A program made the position numbers and the translations under genes. 64,000 nt of DNA from Nocardioides sp. AX2bis. Lineage in GTDB: Bacteria; Actinomycetota; Actinomycetes; Propionibacteriales; Nocardioidaceae. The stretch lies in the NCBI RefSeq assembly GCF_902506435.1, contig NZ_LR733215.1:1636097-1700096 (forward strand), in the 5' to 3' direction. Each line of letters begins with the position of its first letter. Positions within the stretch are counted from its first letter, which is position 1. Shown one piece after another: positions 41,484-51,067 of this stretch. The notes beneath the pieces are model-generated. The model ran no database searches and had not been told where the DNA came from. It was given only the letters and a program-made list of their open reading frames with translations.

Positions 41484-41630
41484 CTACTTCTTCTTCTTGC
41501 TCACGACCTTCTCGACGGCGCTGATGGCCTGCGAGGCGGCGTCGGACTTGTTGCGCTTGGCCTCGCGCTTCTCCTTGAGGGAGGCGCCGGACTTCTTGGA
41601 CATGGCTTGGCGCGGTGACTTGTCGCTCAT
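41484..41630 (-). CDS. Small lysine-rich protein
   Basis: The 48-residue product is very basic: MSDKSPRQAMSKKSGASLKE, KREAKRNKSDAASQAISAVE and KVVSKKKK. It has an AGGACAG site upstream of the ATG at 41630. It is transcribed against its neighbours. Similar short Lys/Ser-rich proteins are found in related actinobacteria, perhaps binding nucleic acid or ribosomes; function is unknown. Confidence 0.6.
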   Translation of the reverse strand: MSDKSPRQAMSKKSGASLKEKREAKRNKSDAASQAISAVEKVVSKKKK

Positions 41631-41803
41631 GGCTGTCCTGTCGTGGAGGGCCTGGATGGCCCCGTGCACCGACACTACGCCTGCTGCATCGAGCCGGGCG
41701 GCGCCCGCGCGCGGGCCGCTCGTCCGGCCGGCCCGCGCCGGCACTGTGCCCTTGCTATGCGCGACCGCGCGGGCCGCCGGTCCGTACGGGCTCGGGGGAC
41801 CGC

Positions 41804-41809
41804 TAGCCT
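41804..41809 (+). promoter_or_regulatory. -10 box upstream of pgsA
   Basis: TAGCCT lies 9 nt before the ATG at 41819, consistent with a leaderless or near-leaderless mRNA. Confidence 0.4.
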
Positions 41810-41818
41810 GCGGTCACC

Positions 41819-42448
41819 ATGTTGGAGCGGTTCAAGGGTTTCTGGCAGGGCGTCGTGCTGATGCCGTTCGTCCGCCTCTTCCTGCGCCTGGGCATCAGCC
41901 CGGACGCGGTGACGCTCGTGGGGACCCTCGGGGTCGCCGCCGGGGCGCTGATCTTCTTCCCGCAGGGCATGCTGCTGACCGGGGTCCTGGTCATCACCGC
42001 GTTCGTCTTCAGCGACCTCGTCGACGGGCAGATGGCGCGGCTGTCGGGACGTACCTCGAAGTTCGGCGCCTTCTGGGACTCCACGCTGGACCGGATCGGC
42101 GACGGCGCCGTCTTCGGGGGCCTGGTCCTCTACTTCGCCGGGCCCGGCGACAACTACCTCTACCTGTGCCTGTCGCTGTACTGCGTGGTGATGGGCGCGG
42201 TCACCTCCTACGCCCGGGCCCGCGCCGAGTCGCTGGGCATGGACGCGCGCGGCGGCGTCGCCGAGCGCGCCGACCGGCTGGTGCTGATCCTGGTCGCGAC
42301 CGGCCTCGGTGCGATCTTCGGGCTCGAGTGGTTCACCTACGTCGCGCTGTGGATCCTGGCCGTGGCGAACACCGCGACGGTGGTCTTCCGGATCCGCAAG
42401 GTGCACCGCCAGGCCGTGGCGGCCGACGCCGGTCCCGCGACCGTCTGA
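41819..42448 (+). CDS. pgsA: Phosphatidylinositol-phosphate synthase (CDP-alcohol phosphotransferase)
   Basis: The 209-residue membrane enzyme joins CDP-diacylglycerol and inositol phosphate, the first step toward phosphatidylinositol and PIMs. The family signature D-x2-D-G-x2-A-R-x8-G-x3-D-x3-D is present at about residues 66-88 (SDLVDGQMARLSGRTSKFGA then FWDSTLDRIGD). About six transmembrane helices follow. The position between the HIT gene and pdxS matches M. tuberculosis pgsA1 (Rv2612c). The acyltransferase and PimA genes that usually follow in mycobacteria are not here. Confidence 0.88.
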   Translation: MLERFKGFWQGVVLMPFVRLFLRLGISPDAVTLVGTLGVAAGALIFFPQGMLLTGVLVITAFVFSDLVDGQMARLSGRTSKFGAFWDSTLDRIGDGAVFGGLVLYFAGPGDNYLYLCLSLYCVVMGAVTSYARARAESLGMDARGGVAERADRLVLILVATGLGAIFGLEWFTYVALWILAVANTATVVFRIRKVHRQAVAADAGPATV

Positions 42449-42474
42449 CCCGCGTCTGACCCGCGTCTGACCTG
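42442..42474 (+). repeat. Three tandem 11-bp repeats
   Basis: CGTCTGACCCG occurs twice and a third time with one change, directly over and after the pgsA stop codon. The first unit contains the stop itself. It is probably a slippage product. Confidence 0.7.
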
Positions 42475-42532
42475 CGGATCCCGGGCGTCTGGGACCTCTG
42501 GCCCGGTGGGGTCGGGGGTGGGGCGCCGGACG

Positions 42533-42538
42533 TACGAT
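42533..42538 (+). promoter_or_regulatory. -10 box of a probable leaderless pdxS promoter
   Basis: TACGAT lies 6 nt before the ATG at 42545 and supports this start over an in-frame upstream GTG (42506). Confidence 0.45.
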
Positions 42539-42544
42539 CGGGGC

Positions 42545-43462
42545 ATGTCCGAGACCCAGCACGACCCCGCCGCCACGACCCCCACGACCGGCTCCGACCG
42601 CGTCAAGCGCGGGATGGCGGAGATGCTCAAGGGTGGGGTGATCATGGACGTGGTCACCGCCGACCAGGCGAAGATCGCCGAGGACGCCGGCGCGGTCGCG
42701 GTGATGGCGCTGGAGCGCGTGCCGGCCGACATCCGCGCCCAGGGTGGCGTGGCCCGGATGAGCGACCCCGACATGATCGAGGGCATCCAGGCCGCCGTGT
42801 CGATCCCGGTGATGGCCAAGGCCCGGATCGGGCACTTCGTCGAGGCGCAGGTGCTGCAAAGCCTGGGCGTCGACTACGTCGACGAGTCCGAGGTGCTGAC
42901 CCCCTCCGACTACACCCACCACATCGACAAGTGGGCCTTCACCGTCCCCTTCGTCTGCGGGGCGACCAACCTCGGCGAGGCGCTGCGCCGGATCAACGAG
43001 GGCGCGGCCATGGTCCGCTCGAAGGGCGAGGCCGGGACCGGCGACGTCTCCAACGCGGTCATGCACATGCGCACCATCCGCGGCGAGCTCCGCCGGCTCG
43101 CCGGGCTCGACGAGCAGGAGCTCTACGTCGCCGCCAAGGAGATGCAGGCGCCGTACGCCCTGGTCCGCGAGGTCGCCGAGCGCGGCTCGCTGCCCGTCGT
43201 GCTCTTCACCGCCGGCGGCATCGCCACCCCCGCCGACGCCGCGATGATGATGCAGCTCGGCGCTGACGGCGTGTTCGTGGGCTCGGGCATCTTCAAGTCC
43301 GGCAACCCCGCCGAGCGTGCGGACGCGATCGTGAAGGCCACCACCTTCTACGACGACCCCGACATGATCGCCAAGGTCTCCCGCGGGCTGGGCGAGGCGA
43401 TGGTGGGCATCAACGTCGAGGAGCTCCCCGAGCCGCACCGGCTCGCCCAGCGCGGCTGGTAG
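42545..43462 (+). CDS. pdxS: Pyridoxal 5'-phosphate synthase, lyase subunit
   Basis: The 305-residue PdxS barrel builds PLP from ribose 5-phosphate, glyceraldehyde 3-phosphate and ammonia supplied by PdxT. Signatures: [104 protein letters not shown] and [14 protein letters not shown]. The active-site lysines are in the MAKAR and RSKGEAG segments. PdxT lies 130 bp downstream with its own promoter. Confidence 0.97.
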   Translation: MSETQHDPAATTPTTGSDRVKRGMAEMLKGGVIMDVVTADQAKIAEDAGAVAVMALERVPADIRAQGGVARMSDPDMIEGIQAAVSIPVMAKARIGHFVEAQVLQSLGVDYVDESEVLTPSDYTHHIDKWAFTVPFVCGATNLGEALRRINEGAAMVRSKGEAGTGDVSNAVMHMRTIRGELRRLAGLDEQELYVAAKEMQAPYALVREVAERGSLPVVLFTAGGIATPADAAMMMQLGADGVFVGSGIFKSGNPAERADAIVKATTFYDDPDMIAKVSRGLGEAMVGINVEELPEPHRLAQRGW

Positions 43463-43580
43463 CCGGCCCCGGGCTCGTCCCGCCAGCCCCACCGGGAAAC
43501 GCCCACCCAGTCCGCCCGGGACCCGCGCCCGGTGCCGTGAGCAGCCGGGACCGGGCCCGGGTACTCGGCGGAACGCCTCC

Positions 43581-43586
43581 TAGGAT
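43581..43586 (+). promoter_or_regulatory. -10 box of a probable leaderless pdxT promoter
   Basis: TAGGAT lies 6 nt before the GTG at 43593. Confidence 0.45.
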
Positions 43587-43592
43587 CGGCCA

Positions 43593-44207
43593 GTGACCCA
43601 GCCCCCCGCGCCCTCCTCCACCCCGGGCCCGACCGTCGGCGTGCTGGCCCTGCAGGGCGACGTGCGCGAGCACGTTGTGGCTCTGGAGGCGCTCGGCGTG
43701 GCCGCGGTACGCGTGCGCCGCGTCGAGGAGCTCGACCGCTGCGACGCGCTGGTCCTGCCCGGTGGCGAGTCCACGACCATCGCCCGGCTGGCCCGCACCT
43801 TCGGCCTGCTCGAGCCGCTGCGCGAGCGCATCGCGGCCGGGCTGCCCGTGCTCGGCACCTGCGCCGGGATGATCCTGCTCGCCGACCGCGTCCTGGACGG
43901 CGAACGCGGCCAGCAGACCTTCGGCGGGCTCGACGTGACCGTGCGCCGCAACGCCTTCGGTCGCCAGGTCGACTCCTTCGAGACCGAGCTGACGATGACC
44001 GGGCTGGCCGACCCGGTGCACGCCGTCTTCATCCGCGCGCCGTGGGTCGAGGAGGTCGGCCCGGACGTCGAGGTGCTCGCCCGGGCCGCCGGCCACGCGG
44101 TCGCCGTACGCCAGGGCCCGTTGCTGGCCACCTCGTTCCATCCCGAGGTGGGGGCGGACCTGCGGGTGCACCGGCTGTTCCTCGACGGGGTCACCGCTCT
44201 GGCCTGA
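43593..44207 (+). CDS. pdxT: Pyridoxal 5'-phosphate synthase, glutaminase subunit
   Basis: The 204-residue class I glutaminase releases ammonia for PdxS. It has [37 protein letters not shown], the nucleophile elbow [10 protein letters not shown] (Cys) and the His-x-Glu pair in [14 protein letters not shown]. The length is normal. It starts with GTG behind its own -10 box and is 130 bp from pdxS. Confidence 0.96.
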   Translation: MTQPPAPSSTPGPTVGVLALQGDVREHVVALEALGVAAVRVRRVEELDRCDALVLPGGESTTIARLARTFGLLEPLRERIAAGLPVLGTCAGMILLADRVLDGERGQQTFGGLDVTVRRNAFGRQVDSFETELTMTGLADPVHAVFIRAPWVEEVGPDVEVLARAAGHAVAVRQGPLLATSFHPEVGADLRVHRLFLDGVTALA

Positions 44208-44308
44208 CCGCCCGTCAGAGGTAGGCTCGGGGCCCGGCCTCCGGGCCGCCATCGTCATCGCACGAGCCGTACGAGCCGTCACCGCACCGAGGACTGAAGA
44301 GGGACCGC

Positions 44309-45076
44309 ATGTCAGGCCACTCCAAGTGGGCGACCACGAAGCACAAGAAGGCCATCGTCGACGCCAAGCGCGGCAAGATGTTCGCCAAGCTGGTGAAGAA
44401 CGTCGAGGTCGCGGCACGGATGGGCGGCGGTGACCTGTCCGGCAACCCGACGCTCTACGACGCGGTCCAGAAGGCCAAGAAGGCCTCGGTCCCCAACGAC
44501 AACATCGACCGCGCCCTCAAGCGCGGCTCCGGCGCGGAGACCGGGGGAGCGGACTACCAGACGATCATGTACGAGGGCTACGGCCCCGGCGGCGTCGCGA
44601 TGCTCATCGAGTGCCTGACCGACAACAAGAACCGGGCCGCGATGGAGGTCCGCACCGCGATGAACCGCAACGGCGGCTCGCTGGCCGATCCCGGTTCGGT
44701 GTCGTTCCTGTTCCACCGCAAGGGCGTCGTCGTGGTGCCGGTGCACCAGGAGGGCCGCGAGGTCGACGAGGACACCGTCCTGGAGGCGACCCTCGAGGCC
44801 GGCGCCGAGGACGTCGCCGACCTCGGCGAGGTCTTCGAGGTGCTCTCCGAGCCCACCGACCTGATCGCGGTCCGCACCGCGCTGCAGGCAGCCGGCGTCG
44901 ACTACGACTCCGCCGAGGCGGAGTTCCGCCCCGACATGCAGGTGGAGCTCGAGAGCGATGCCGCCGGCAAGGTGCTGCGCCTGGTCGACGTGCTCGAGGA
45001 CCTCGACGACGTGCAGAACATCTACGCCAACTTCGACATCGCCGACGAGGTCATGGAGCAGCTGCAGGACGCCTGA
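44309..45076 (+). CDS. YebC/PmpR-family protein
   Basis: The 255-residue product begins [20 protein letters not shown] and has [39 protein letters not shown] and [15 protein letters not shown], all typical. Members are long called transcription regulators; recent work on other bacteria links YebC to translation at proline stretches. It precedes ruvCAB, as in many bacteria. A TAGGCT box at 44221 and GAAGAGGGA before the ATG suggest a leader of about 80 nt. Confidence 0.95.
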   Translation: MSGHSKWATTKHKKAIVDAKRGKMFAKLVKNVEVAARMGGGDLSGNPTLYDAVQKAKKASVPNDNIDRALKRGSGAETGGADYQTIMYEGYGPGGVAMLIECLTDNKNRAAMEVRTAMNRNGGSLADPGSVSFLFHRKGVVVVPVHQEGREVDEDTVLEATLEAGAEDVADLGEVFEVLSEPTDLIAVRTALQAAGVDYDSAEAEFRPDMQVELESDAAGKVLRLVDVLEDLDDVQNIYANFDIADEVMEQLQDA

Positions 45077-45200
45077 GCCCCGCCCGGGCCATCCCTGGGC
45101 CTGGCCGGCGGCCCGCCGCGGGCGTGTCGGCGTACGACCTGTCGGCCCCGCCGGATAGCGTGCCGTGCGAACACACGTTCGGACGGCAGGAGGTGGGCAG

Positions 45201-45782
45201 GTGCGGGTGCTCGGGATCGACCCCGGCCTGACGCGCTGCGGGATGGGCGTCGTCGACGGCGAGACGGGCCGGCCGCTGACCCTGGTCGACGTCAACGTGC
45301 TGCGCACCTCCTCGGACCTCGCGGTGCCGCAGCGCCTGGTCACCATCGAGCGCGGCGTCCAGGCCTGGATCGAGGAGCACCGCCCCGACGCGGTCGCCAT
45401 CGAGCGGGTCTTCGCCCGCTCCGACGTCAGCACCGTGATGGGCACCGCCCAGGCCAGCGGCATCGCCATGGTCGTCGCGGCCCGGATGGGCCTGCCGGTC
45501 GCGCTGCACACCCCGAGCGAGGTCAAGGCGGCGGTCTCCGGCAACGGTCGCGCGACCAAGCAGCAGGTCGGGCTGATGATCACCCGGATCCTGCGGCTGG
45601 ACGCCCCGCCCAAGCCCGCGGACGCCGCCGACGCCCTGGCGCTGGCCGTCACCCACATCTGGCGCGGGGGCGCCCAGGCCCGCCTGGCGGCCGCCGCCGC
45701 TGCGGCCGCGACGGCCACGGCGGCCGCCCGCACCCGCACCCCCGCACGCACCACCGCACGAGCACCCGGGAGGACCCGTTGA
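45201..45782 (+). CDS. ruvC: Holliday junction resolvase RuvC
   Basis: The 193-residue endonuclease resolves Holliday junctions with RuvAB. The catalytic acidic residues lie in VLGIDPGLTRCGMGVVD, AIERVFARSDVSTVMGTAQASG and the C-terminal DAADALALAVTH. The GTG at 45201 has GGAGG 8 nt upstream; an upstream GTG at 45165 in frame is disfavoured. The C terminus has an Ala/Thr/Arg-rich extension (ARLAAAAAAAATATAAARTR). Its stop overlaps the ruvA start. Confidence 0.95.
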   Translation: MRVLGIDPGLTRCGMGVVDGETGRPLTLVDVNVLRTSSDLAVPQRLVTIERGVQAWIEEHRPDAVAIERVFARSDVSTVMGTAQASGIAMVVAARMGLPVALHTPSEVKAAVSGNGRATKQQVGLMITRILRLDAPPKPADAADALALAVTHIWRGGAQARLAAAAAAAATATAAARTRTPARTTARAPGRTR

Positions 45783-46375
45783 TCGCCTTCGTCCGTGGCC
45801 AGGTGGCCGAGGTCGGCCTGACCAGTGCCGTCCTCGAGGTCGGCGGGGTCGGCCTCGAGCTGATGTGCAACCCCGGCACGCTCGCCGGGCTGCGCACCGG
45901 CCAGACCGCCCACCTGCCGACCTCGATGGTGGTCCGCGAGGACTCCCTGACGCTCTTCGGGTTCGCCGACGCCGACGAGAAGCAGGTCTTCGAGCTCGTC
46001 CAGACCGCCTCCGGCGTCGGCCCCAAGCTGGCCCAGGCGATGCTCGCCGTGCTCGCCCCCGACGACCTGCGCCGCGCCGTGTCCACCGAGGACGTCAAGA
46101 CCCTGACCCGGGTGCCCGGGATCGGTCAGAAGGGCGCCCAGCGGATCATCCTGGAGCTCAAGGACCGCCTCGGCGGCCCCACCGGCGTACGCCCCGCGCT
46201 CACCCCCGCACCGGCCGAGGCCTGGCGCGAGCAGGTGCACCAGGGCCTGGTCGGGCTCGGCTGGCCGGCCCGCGACGCCGACGGTGCGGTCGACGCGGTC
46301 GCCCCCGAGGCCGGGCCGCAGGCCGACGTCGCCGCCCTGCTCCGCGCGGCCCTGCGCACCCTGAGCAGGGCCTGA
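45779..46375 (+). CDS. ruvA: Holliday junction DNA helicase subunit RuvA
   Basis: The 198-residue DNA-binding subunit begins [36 protein letters not shown] and has two helix-hairpin-helix motifs ([45 protein letters not shown]) and a C-terminal RuvB-binding domain. The TTG start overlaps the ruvC stop, so translation is coupled. Confidence 0.95.
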   Translation: MIAFVRGQVAEVGLTSAVLEVGGVGLELMCNPGTLAGLRTGQTAHLPTSMVVREDSLTLFGFADADEKQVFELVQTASGVGPKLAQAMLAVLAPDDLRRAVSTEDVKTLTRVPGIGQKGAQRIILELKDRLGGPTGVRPALTPAPAEAWREQVHQGLVGLGWPARDADGAVDAVAPEAGPQADVAALLRAALRTLSRA

Positions 46376-46376
46376 C

Positions 46377-47510
46377 GTGGGGGAGGACGAGCTCGGGGCG
46401 CTCGAGGAGGCCCACCTGCAGCGGATGACCGGCGGGTCCGCGCTGACCGCGGCGGAGGCCGAGGGCGACGAGCGCGCCGTCGAGGCCGCGCTGCGGCCCC
46501 GCTCGCTGGACGAGGTCGTCGGCCAGGCCCGGGTGCGCGAGCAGCTCGGCCTGGTCCTCGAGGCCGCCCGGATGCGCGACAAGCCCCCCGACCACGTCCT
46601 GCTCTCCGGACCGCCCGGCCTGGGCAAGACGACCCTGGCGATGATCATCGCCCACGAGATGTCCTCGCCGCTGCGGCTGACCAGCGGGCCGGCGATCACC
46701 CACGCCGGCGACCTCGCCGCGATCCTCTCGGGCCTCAACGAGGGCGACGTGCTCTTCGTCGACGAGATCCACCGGATGTCGCGCCCGGCCGAGGAGATGC
46801 TCTACATGGCGATGGAGGACTTCCGCGTCGACGTGGTCATCGGCAAGGGCCCCGGCGCCACCGCGATCCCGCTGGAGATCCCGCCCTTCACGCTGGTCGG
46901 CGCCACCACCCGCGCCGGCCTGCTGCCCGGACCGCTGCGCGACCGGTTCGGGTTCACCGCCCGCCTGGAGTTCTACGAGCCCGACGAGCTCGACCTGATC
47001 CTGCGCCGTTCGGCCGGCCTGCTCGGCGTCGAGCTGGCCGGCGACGGCTCCGCCGAGATCGCCTCGCGCTCCCGCGGCACCCCCCGGATCGCCAACCGGC
47101 TGCTGCGCCGGGTGCGCGACTACGCCCAGGTCCGCGCCGACGGCGTCGTCACCCACGACCTCTCCCGGCGGGCGCTGGACCTCTACGAGGTCGACGAGCT
47201 CGGCCTCGACCGCCTCGACCGGGGCGTCGTCGACGTGCTGTGCCGGCGCTTCGGCGGGGGACCGGTCGGCGTCTCCACCATCGCGGTCGCGGTCGGGGAG
47301 GAGCGGGAGACCGTCGAGGAGGTCGCGGAGCCGTTCCTGGTCCGGATCGGGTTCCTGGCCCGTACGCCCCGCGGGCGCGTGGCCACCGCCGCCGCCTGGC
47401 GGCACCTGGGCCTGGTCCCCCCGGCCTCGAGCCTGCCCGAGGCCGTCGAGGACTCCCCGGGCACGGCCGGGACCGGCCCGGACGGCTCGCCGACACTCTT
47501 CGAGGACTGA
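46377..47510 (+). CDS. ruvB: Holliday junction branch migration ATPase RuvB
   Basis: The 377-residue AAA+ motor has Walker [22 protein letters not shown], Walker [11 protein letters not shown], sensor 1 GATTRAG, the arginine finger region [11 protein letters not shown] and a winged-helix C-terminal domain ([43 protein letters not shown]). It starts with GTG, 1 bp after the ruvA stop, completing the ruvCAB operon. Confidence 0.97.
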   Translation: MGEDELGALEEAHLQRMTGGSALTAAEAEGDERAVEAALRPRSLDEVVGQARVREQLGLVLEAARMRDKPPDHVLLSGPPGLGKTTLAMIIAHEMSSPLRLTSGPAITHAGDLAAILSGLNEGDVLFVDEIHRMSRPAEEMLYMAMEDFRVDVVIGKGPGATAIPLEIPPFTLVGATTRAGLLPGPLRDRFGFTARLEFYEPDELDLILRRSAGLLGVELAGDGSAEIASRSRGTPRIANRLLRRVRDYAQVRADGVVTHDLSRRALDLYEVDELGLDRLDRGVVDVLCRRFGGGPVGVSTIAVAVGEERETVEEVAEPFLVRIGFLARTPRGRVATAAAWRHLGLVPPASSLPEAVEDSPGTAGTGPDGSPTLFED

Positions 47511-47614
47511 TGGGTCACCCGTCGGGGTGCTCCCGTTAGAGTGACCTGTCGGCCCTCGGCGCCCCTCGGCGCGGGTCGGACCATCCGTACCCGACGACCT
47601 CGAGAGGTTGTGCT

Positions 47615-47935
47615 GTGTCACAGCTCGTCAACCTGTTGCCGATCGTGGGGCTCGTCCTCATCTTCTGGCTGCTGATCCTGCGCCCCGCACAGAAGCGCCA
47701 GAAGGAGATGCGCAGCCTCCAGGCGTCGCTGACGCCCGGCGACGAGGTGCTGCTCGGCTCCGGCCTGATCGGCACCCTGCGCTCGCTCGACGACGACCGC
47801 GCCCGGGTGGAGGTCGCCCCCGGCGTCCAGGTCACCGTGGTGCGCGGCTCCATCGCGGCCCGCACCACCGCCACGCTCGACGGCCCCCCGCACGACGGCT
47901 CCCCGGACCACGACGCCCGACCCGAGGACGTCTGA
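47615..47935 (+). CDS. yajC: Preprotein translocase subunit YajC
   Basis: The 106-residue protein has one transmembrane helix (LLPIVGLVLIFWLLILRPAQ) and the family core RQKEMRSLQASLTPGDEVLLGSGLIGTLRSLDDDRARVEVAPGVQVTVVRGSI. It joins SecDF in the holotranslocon. GTG start; a TAGAGT box at 47537-47542 marks a promoter. secD starts 1 bp after its stop. Confidence 0.93.
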   Translation: MSQLVNLLPIVGLVLIFWLLILRPAQKRQKEMRSLQASLTPGDEVLLGSGLIGTLRSLDDDRARVEVAPGVQVTVVRGSIAARTTATLDGPPHDGSPDHDARPEDV

Positions 47936-47936
47936 G

Positions 47937-49817
47937 GTGGCGCGCCGCAGCCCGAAGCCCGGCCGCACCCTGCTGATCTTCTTCGTCTTCGTCGGCCTCT
48001 CCTACGCCCTCGTCGCGGCCACCGCCAGCTGGAGCCCGCGCCTGGGCCTGGACCTGCAGGGCGGCACCCAGATCACGCTGCAGGCGCAGGGCGACCCCAC
48101 GGGTGACAGCCTCAGCGAGGCCCGCGCGATCATCGACCAGCGCGTCAACGGCTCCGGCGTCGCCGAGGCCGAGGTGACCACCCAGGGCGGCGACCAGATC
48201 GTGGTCGAGGTCCCGGGCGAGAACGAGCGCGACCTCGTCGAGACCGTGAGCCGTCAGGCCCAGCTCCGCTTCCGCCTGGTGGCCTGCTCCGACTCCACCC
48301 CGTGTGCCGGCTCCGCCACCAGCCCGGTCCCCGGCGGCGCCGACTCCCTGATCCCCGACACCGCCACGGGCGGCGGCGACACCGGTGGCGGCAACGGCGG
48401 CGGCACCGGCAACGGTGGCGGCGAGAACGGTGCCGGCAACGGCGGCGGCGCGGGCAACGGTGGCAGCGGTGGCAACGCCAACCGCGCCCCGGTCGGCTTC
48501 ACCGACACCACCCCGGCCCCCTCCGACAGCGCCAGCCCGTCCGAGGCCCCCTCCGACGACGCCTCGGGCGCCCCGTCCGAGAGCCCGTCCGAGAGCCCGT
48601 CGGACGCTGCCTCGGAGGATCCGGCCGCCTCGAACGCCGTCCAGGGCGTCGAGGAGGCCCTGGCCTTCATGAACAGCCCGACGCCCGCAGCGGTCGAGGA
48701 GTTCAACTCCTACACCTGCCGCGACGACGGCGTCCTGCTGAACTCCGACGGCGAGCCCACCCGGCTGCCCGACGACTCCACGAAGCCCCTGGTCTCCTGC
48801 TCCGAGCCCGAGGGCTCGGTCGGCAGCACCGACTACATCCCGGCGCAGAAGTACCTGCTCTCCGAGGCCGTCATCCAGGGCACCTCGCTGACCGAGGCGT
48901 CCGCGGGCATCCCGCAGGGCCAGCTCCAGTGGGTCGTCAGCCTGCAGCTCGGCGGCGACTCCGTCGACACCTTCGCCACCATCTCGCGCGAGCTCGTCGG
49001 CACCGGCCAGCAGTTCGCGGTCGTCCTCGACGGGACGGTCATCTCCGCCCCGACCATGGACGGGGTCATCCCCAACGGCCAGGCCCAGATCAGCGGCAAC
49101 TTCAACGAGGTGACGGCGACGAGCCTGACCACGAGCCTGCAGTACGGCGCCCTGCCGATCTCGTTCGGCGACGACCCCAACGTGGTCAACGTGGGCCCGA
49201 CCCTGGCCGGCAACCAGCTCGGCGCCGGCATCCTGGCCGGGCTGATCGGTCTCGGCCTCGTGGTCGTCTACTGCATGTTCTACTACCGCGGCCTCGGGCT
49301 GGTGATCGTCGCCTCGCTGGCCGTGGCCGGCGTGGTGACCTACTCCAGCGTGCTGCTGCTGGCCGAGGCGGCGGGCTTCACGCTGACCCTGCCCGGCATC
49401 GCCGGGCTGATCGTGGCGGTGGGTATCACCGCGGACTCGTTCATCGTCTACTTCGAACGCATCCGCGACGAGATGCGCGACGGGAAGTCGATGCGGGTCG
49501 CGGTCGAGTCCGGCTGGAAGCGCGCTCGCAACACCTGCGTGGCCGCCGACATGGTTTCGCTGCTGGCGGCCGTGGTGCTCTACATCTTCGCCTCCGGCGT
49601 CGTGAAGGGCTTCGCCTTCGCGCTGGGGCTGTCCACCCTGATCGACCTGGTCGTGTTCTTCTACTTCACCAAGCCGCTGGTCTCCAGCCTGGCCCGCGTG
49701 AAGTTCTTCAACTCCGGGCACCGCTTCTCCGGGCTGTCCCCGGAGACGCTGGGCGTCGACGAGATCACCACCACCGCCACGCCGCGTGAGCCTGCGGCCG
49801 TGGGAGGGAGAGCCTGA
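47937..49817 (+). CDS. secD: Protein translocase subunit SecD with a low-complexity insertion
   Basis: SecD uses the proton gradient to finish protein export with SecF. The 626-residue protein has an N-terminal helix (TLLIFFVFVGLSYALVAATAS), LGLDLQGGTQITLQA, the periplasmic domain, and five C-terminal helices with GIAGLIVAVGITADSFIVYFERIRDEMR. Between about residues 140 and 236 lies an insertion made of a Gly/Asn-rich run followed by Ser/Pro/Asp-rich repeats (SPSESPSD-type), absent in most SecD proteins. This loop would be outside the membrane and flexible. Its secF start overlaps its stop by one base. Confidence 0.95.
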   Translation: MARRSPKPGRTLLIFFVFVGLSYALVAATASWSPRLGLDLQGGTQITLQAQGDPTGDSLSEARAIIDQRVNGSGVAEAEVTTQGGDQIVVEVPGENERDLVETVSRQAQLRFRLVACSDSTPCAGSATSPVPGGADSLIPDTATGGGDTGGGNGGGTGNGGGENGAGNGGGAGNGGSGGNANRAPVGFTDTTPAPSDSASPSEAPSDDASGAPSESPSESPSDAASEDPAASNAVQGVEEALAFMNSPTPAAVEEFNSYTCRDDGVLLNSDGEPTRLPDDSTKPLVSCSEPEGSVGSTDYIPAQKYLLSEAVIQGTSLTEASAGIPQGQLQWVVSLQLGGDSVDTFATISRELVGTGQQFAVVLDGTVISAPTMDGVIPNGQAQISGNFNEVTATSLTTSLQYGALPISFGDDPNVVNVGPTLAGNQLGAGILAGLIGLGLVVVYCMFYYRGLGLVIVASLAVAGVVTYSSVLLLAEAAGFTLTLPGIAGLIVAVGITADSFIVYFERIRDEMRDGKSMRVAVESGWKRARNTCVAADMVSLLAAVVLYIFASGVVKGFAFALGLSTLIDLVVFFYFTKPLVSSLARVKFFNSGHRFSGLSPETLGVDEITTTATPREPAAVGGRA

Positions 49818-51067
49818 TGGGCAAGTTCTCGCGTCTGGGCCACGACCTCTACACCGGTCGCCGCTCGTACGACTTCGTGGGCCGCAAGTGGCTCTGGTAC
49901 GCCATCTCCTCGGTCGTCCTCGCGATCGCCATCGGCGGGCTGCTGGTGCGGGGGCTCAACCTCGGCATCGAGTTCACCGGCGGCGCGCAGTACACCGTCT
50001 CGCTGCCGGCGGCCGAGGCCACCCAGGACACCGCCGACGAGCTGCGCGAGGCCGTCGCCGCGACCGACATCCCCGCGGCGTCGTCGCCGATCGTGACCAC
50101 GTCGGGCGACCAGGCCGTCCAGGTGCAGACCGAGACGCTCACCGACGAGGAGAGCGCCGAGGTCGTCCAGGTCGTCCTGGACACGACCGGCACCAACCCC
50201 GCGGACATCTCCCAGGAGGAGATCGGGCCCAGCTGGGGTGCCGACATCGCCGAGCGCGCCCTGCTCGGGATCGCGGTCTTCCTGGTGCTCGTGGCGCTGA
50301 TGATCTGGGCGTACTTCCGTGAGTGGAAGATGTCGCTGGCCGCGCTGGTCGCGCTGGTCCACGACGTCGTGATCACCATCGGCATCTACGCCATCGTCGG
50401 CTTCGAGGTCACCCCGGCCAGCGTCACCGGCCTGCTGACCATCCTCGGCTTCTCGCTCTACGACACCGTGGTGGTCTTCGACAAGGTGCGGGAGAACACC
50501 CGCAACCTGCCGGCGCTGAAGATGTCGTTCAGCCAGGCCGCCAACCTGGCCGTCAACCAGACCGTGGTGCGCTCCATCAACACCTCGATCGTGGCCCTGC
50601 TGCCGGTCGGCGCGATCCTCTACATCGGCGCCATCCAGCTCGGTGCGGGCTCGCTGAAGGACCTCTCGCTGTCGCTGTTCATCGGGATGGCGGTCGGTGC
50701 GTACTCCTCGATCTTCATCGCCACCCCGCTCGCGGTGCACCTGAAGCAGAACGAGCCGGACGTGCTGCAGGCCGAGCGTCGGGCCAAGGCCCGCGCCCGC
50801 GCCGCCGACCCGTACGCCACCGTGCCGTCCTACGCCGACGACATGCCGGTCGCCGACGCGCCCGAGGACGACGACCTCGGCGAGCCCGCGGTCGGCGGCC
50901 AGGAGGCCGCCGGCGCTGCCGCCGGGCCGCGCACCGCACCCCCGCGCCGCCCGGAGGCGGCCGGCAAGGGCCGTACGGTCCCGCCGTCCCGCGGGCCCGT
51001 CTCCGAGGGCGGCACCTCCGGTCGGCCCCAGCCCACCCGTCGCCCGCGATCGAAGCGCGACACATGA
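49817..51067 (+). CDS. secF: Protein translocase subunit SecF
   Basis: The 416-residue partner of SecD has a first helix (WYAISSVVLAIAIGGLLVRGLN), LGIEFTGGAQYTV, and the membrane core with VALVALVHDVVITIGIYAIVG, LTILGFSLYDTVVVFDKVREN and VRSINTSIVALLPVGAILYIG. After the last helix it carries a 100-residue cytoplasmic tail, rich in Ala, Pro and Arg (TAPPRRPEAAGKGRT, RPQPTRRPRSKRDT). Its ATG shares a base with the secD stop, and its own stop overlaps apt. Confidence 0.95.
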   Translation: MGKFSRLGHDLYTGRRSYDFVGRKWLWYAISSVVLAIAIGGLLVRGLNLGIEFTGGAQYTVSLPAAEATQDTADELREAVAATDIPAASSPIVTTSGDQAVQVQTETLTDEESAEVVQVVLDTTGTNPADISQEEIGPSWGADIAERALLGIAVFLVLVALMIWAYFREWKMSLAALVALVHDVVITIGIYAIVGFEVTPASVTGLLTILGFSLYDTVVVFDKVRENTRNLPALKMSFSQAANLAVNQTVVRSINTSIVALLPVGAILYIGAIQLGAGSLKDLSLSLFIGMAVGAYSSIFIATPLAVHLKQNEPDVLQAERRAKARARAADPYATVPSYADDMPVADAPEDDDLGEPAVGGQEAAGAAAGPRTAPPRRPEAAGKGRTVPPSRGPVSEGGTSGRPQPTRRPRSKRDT

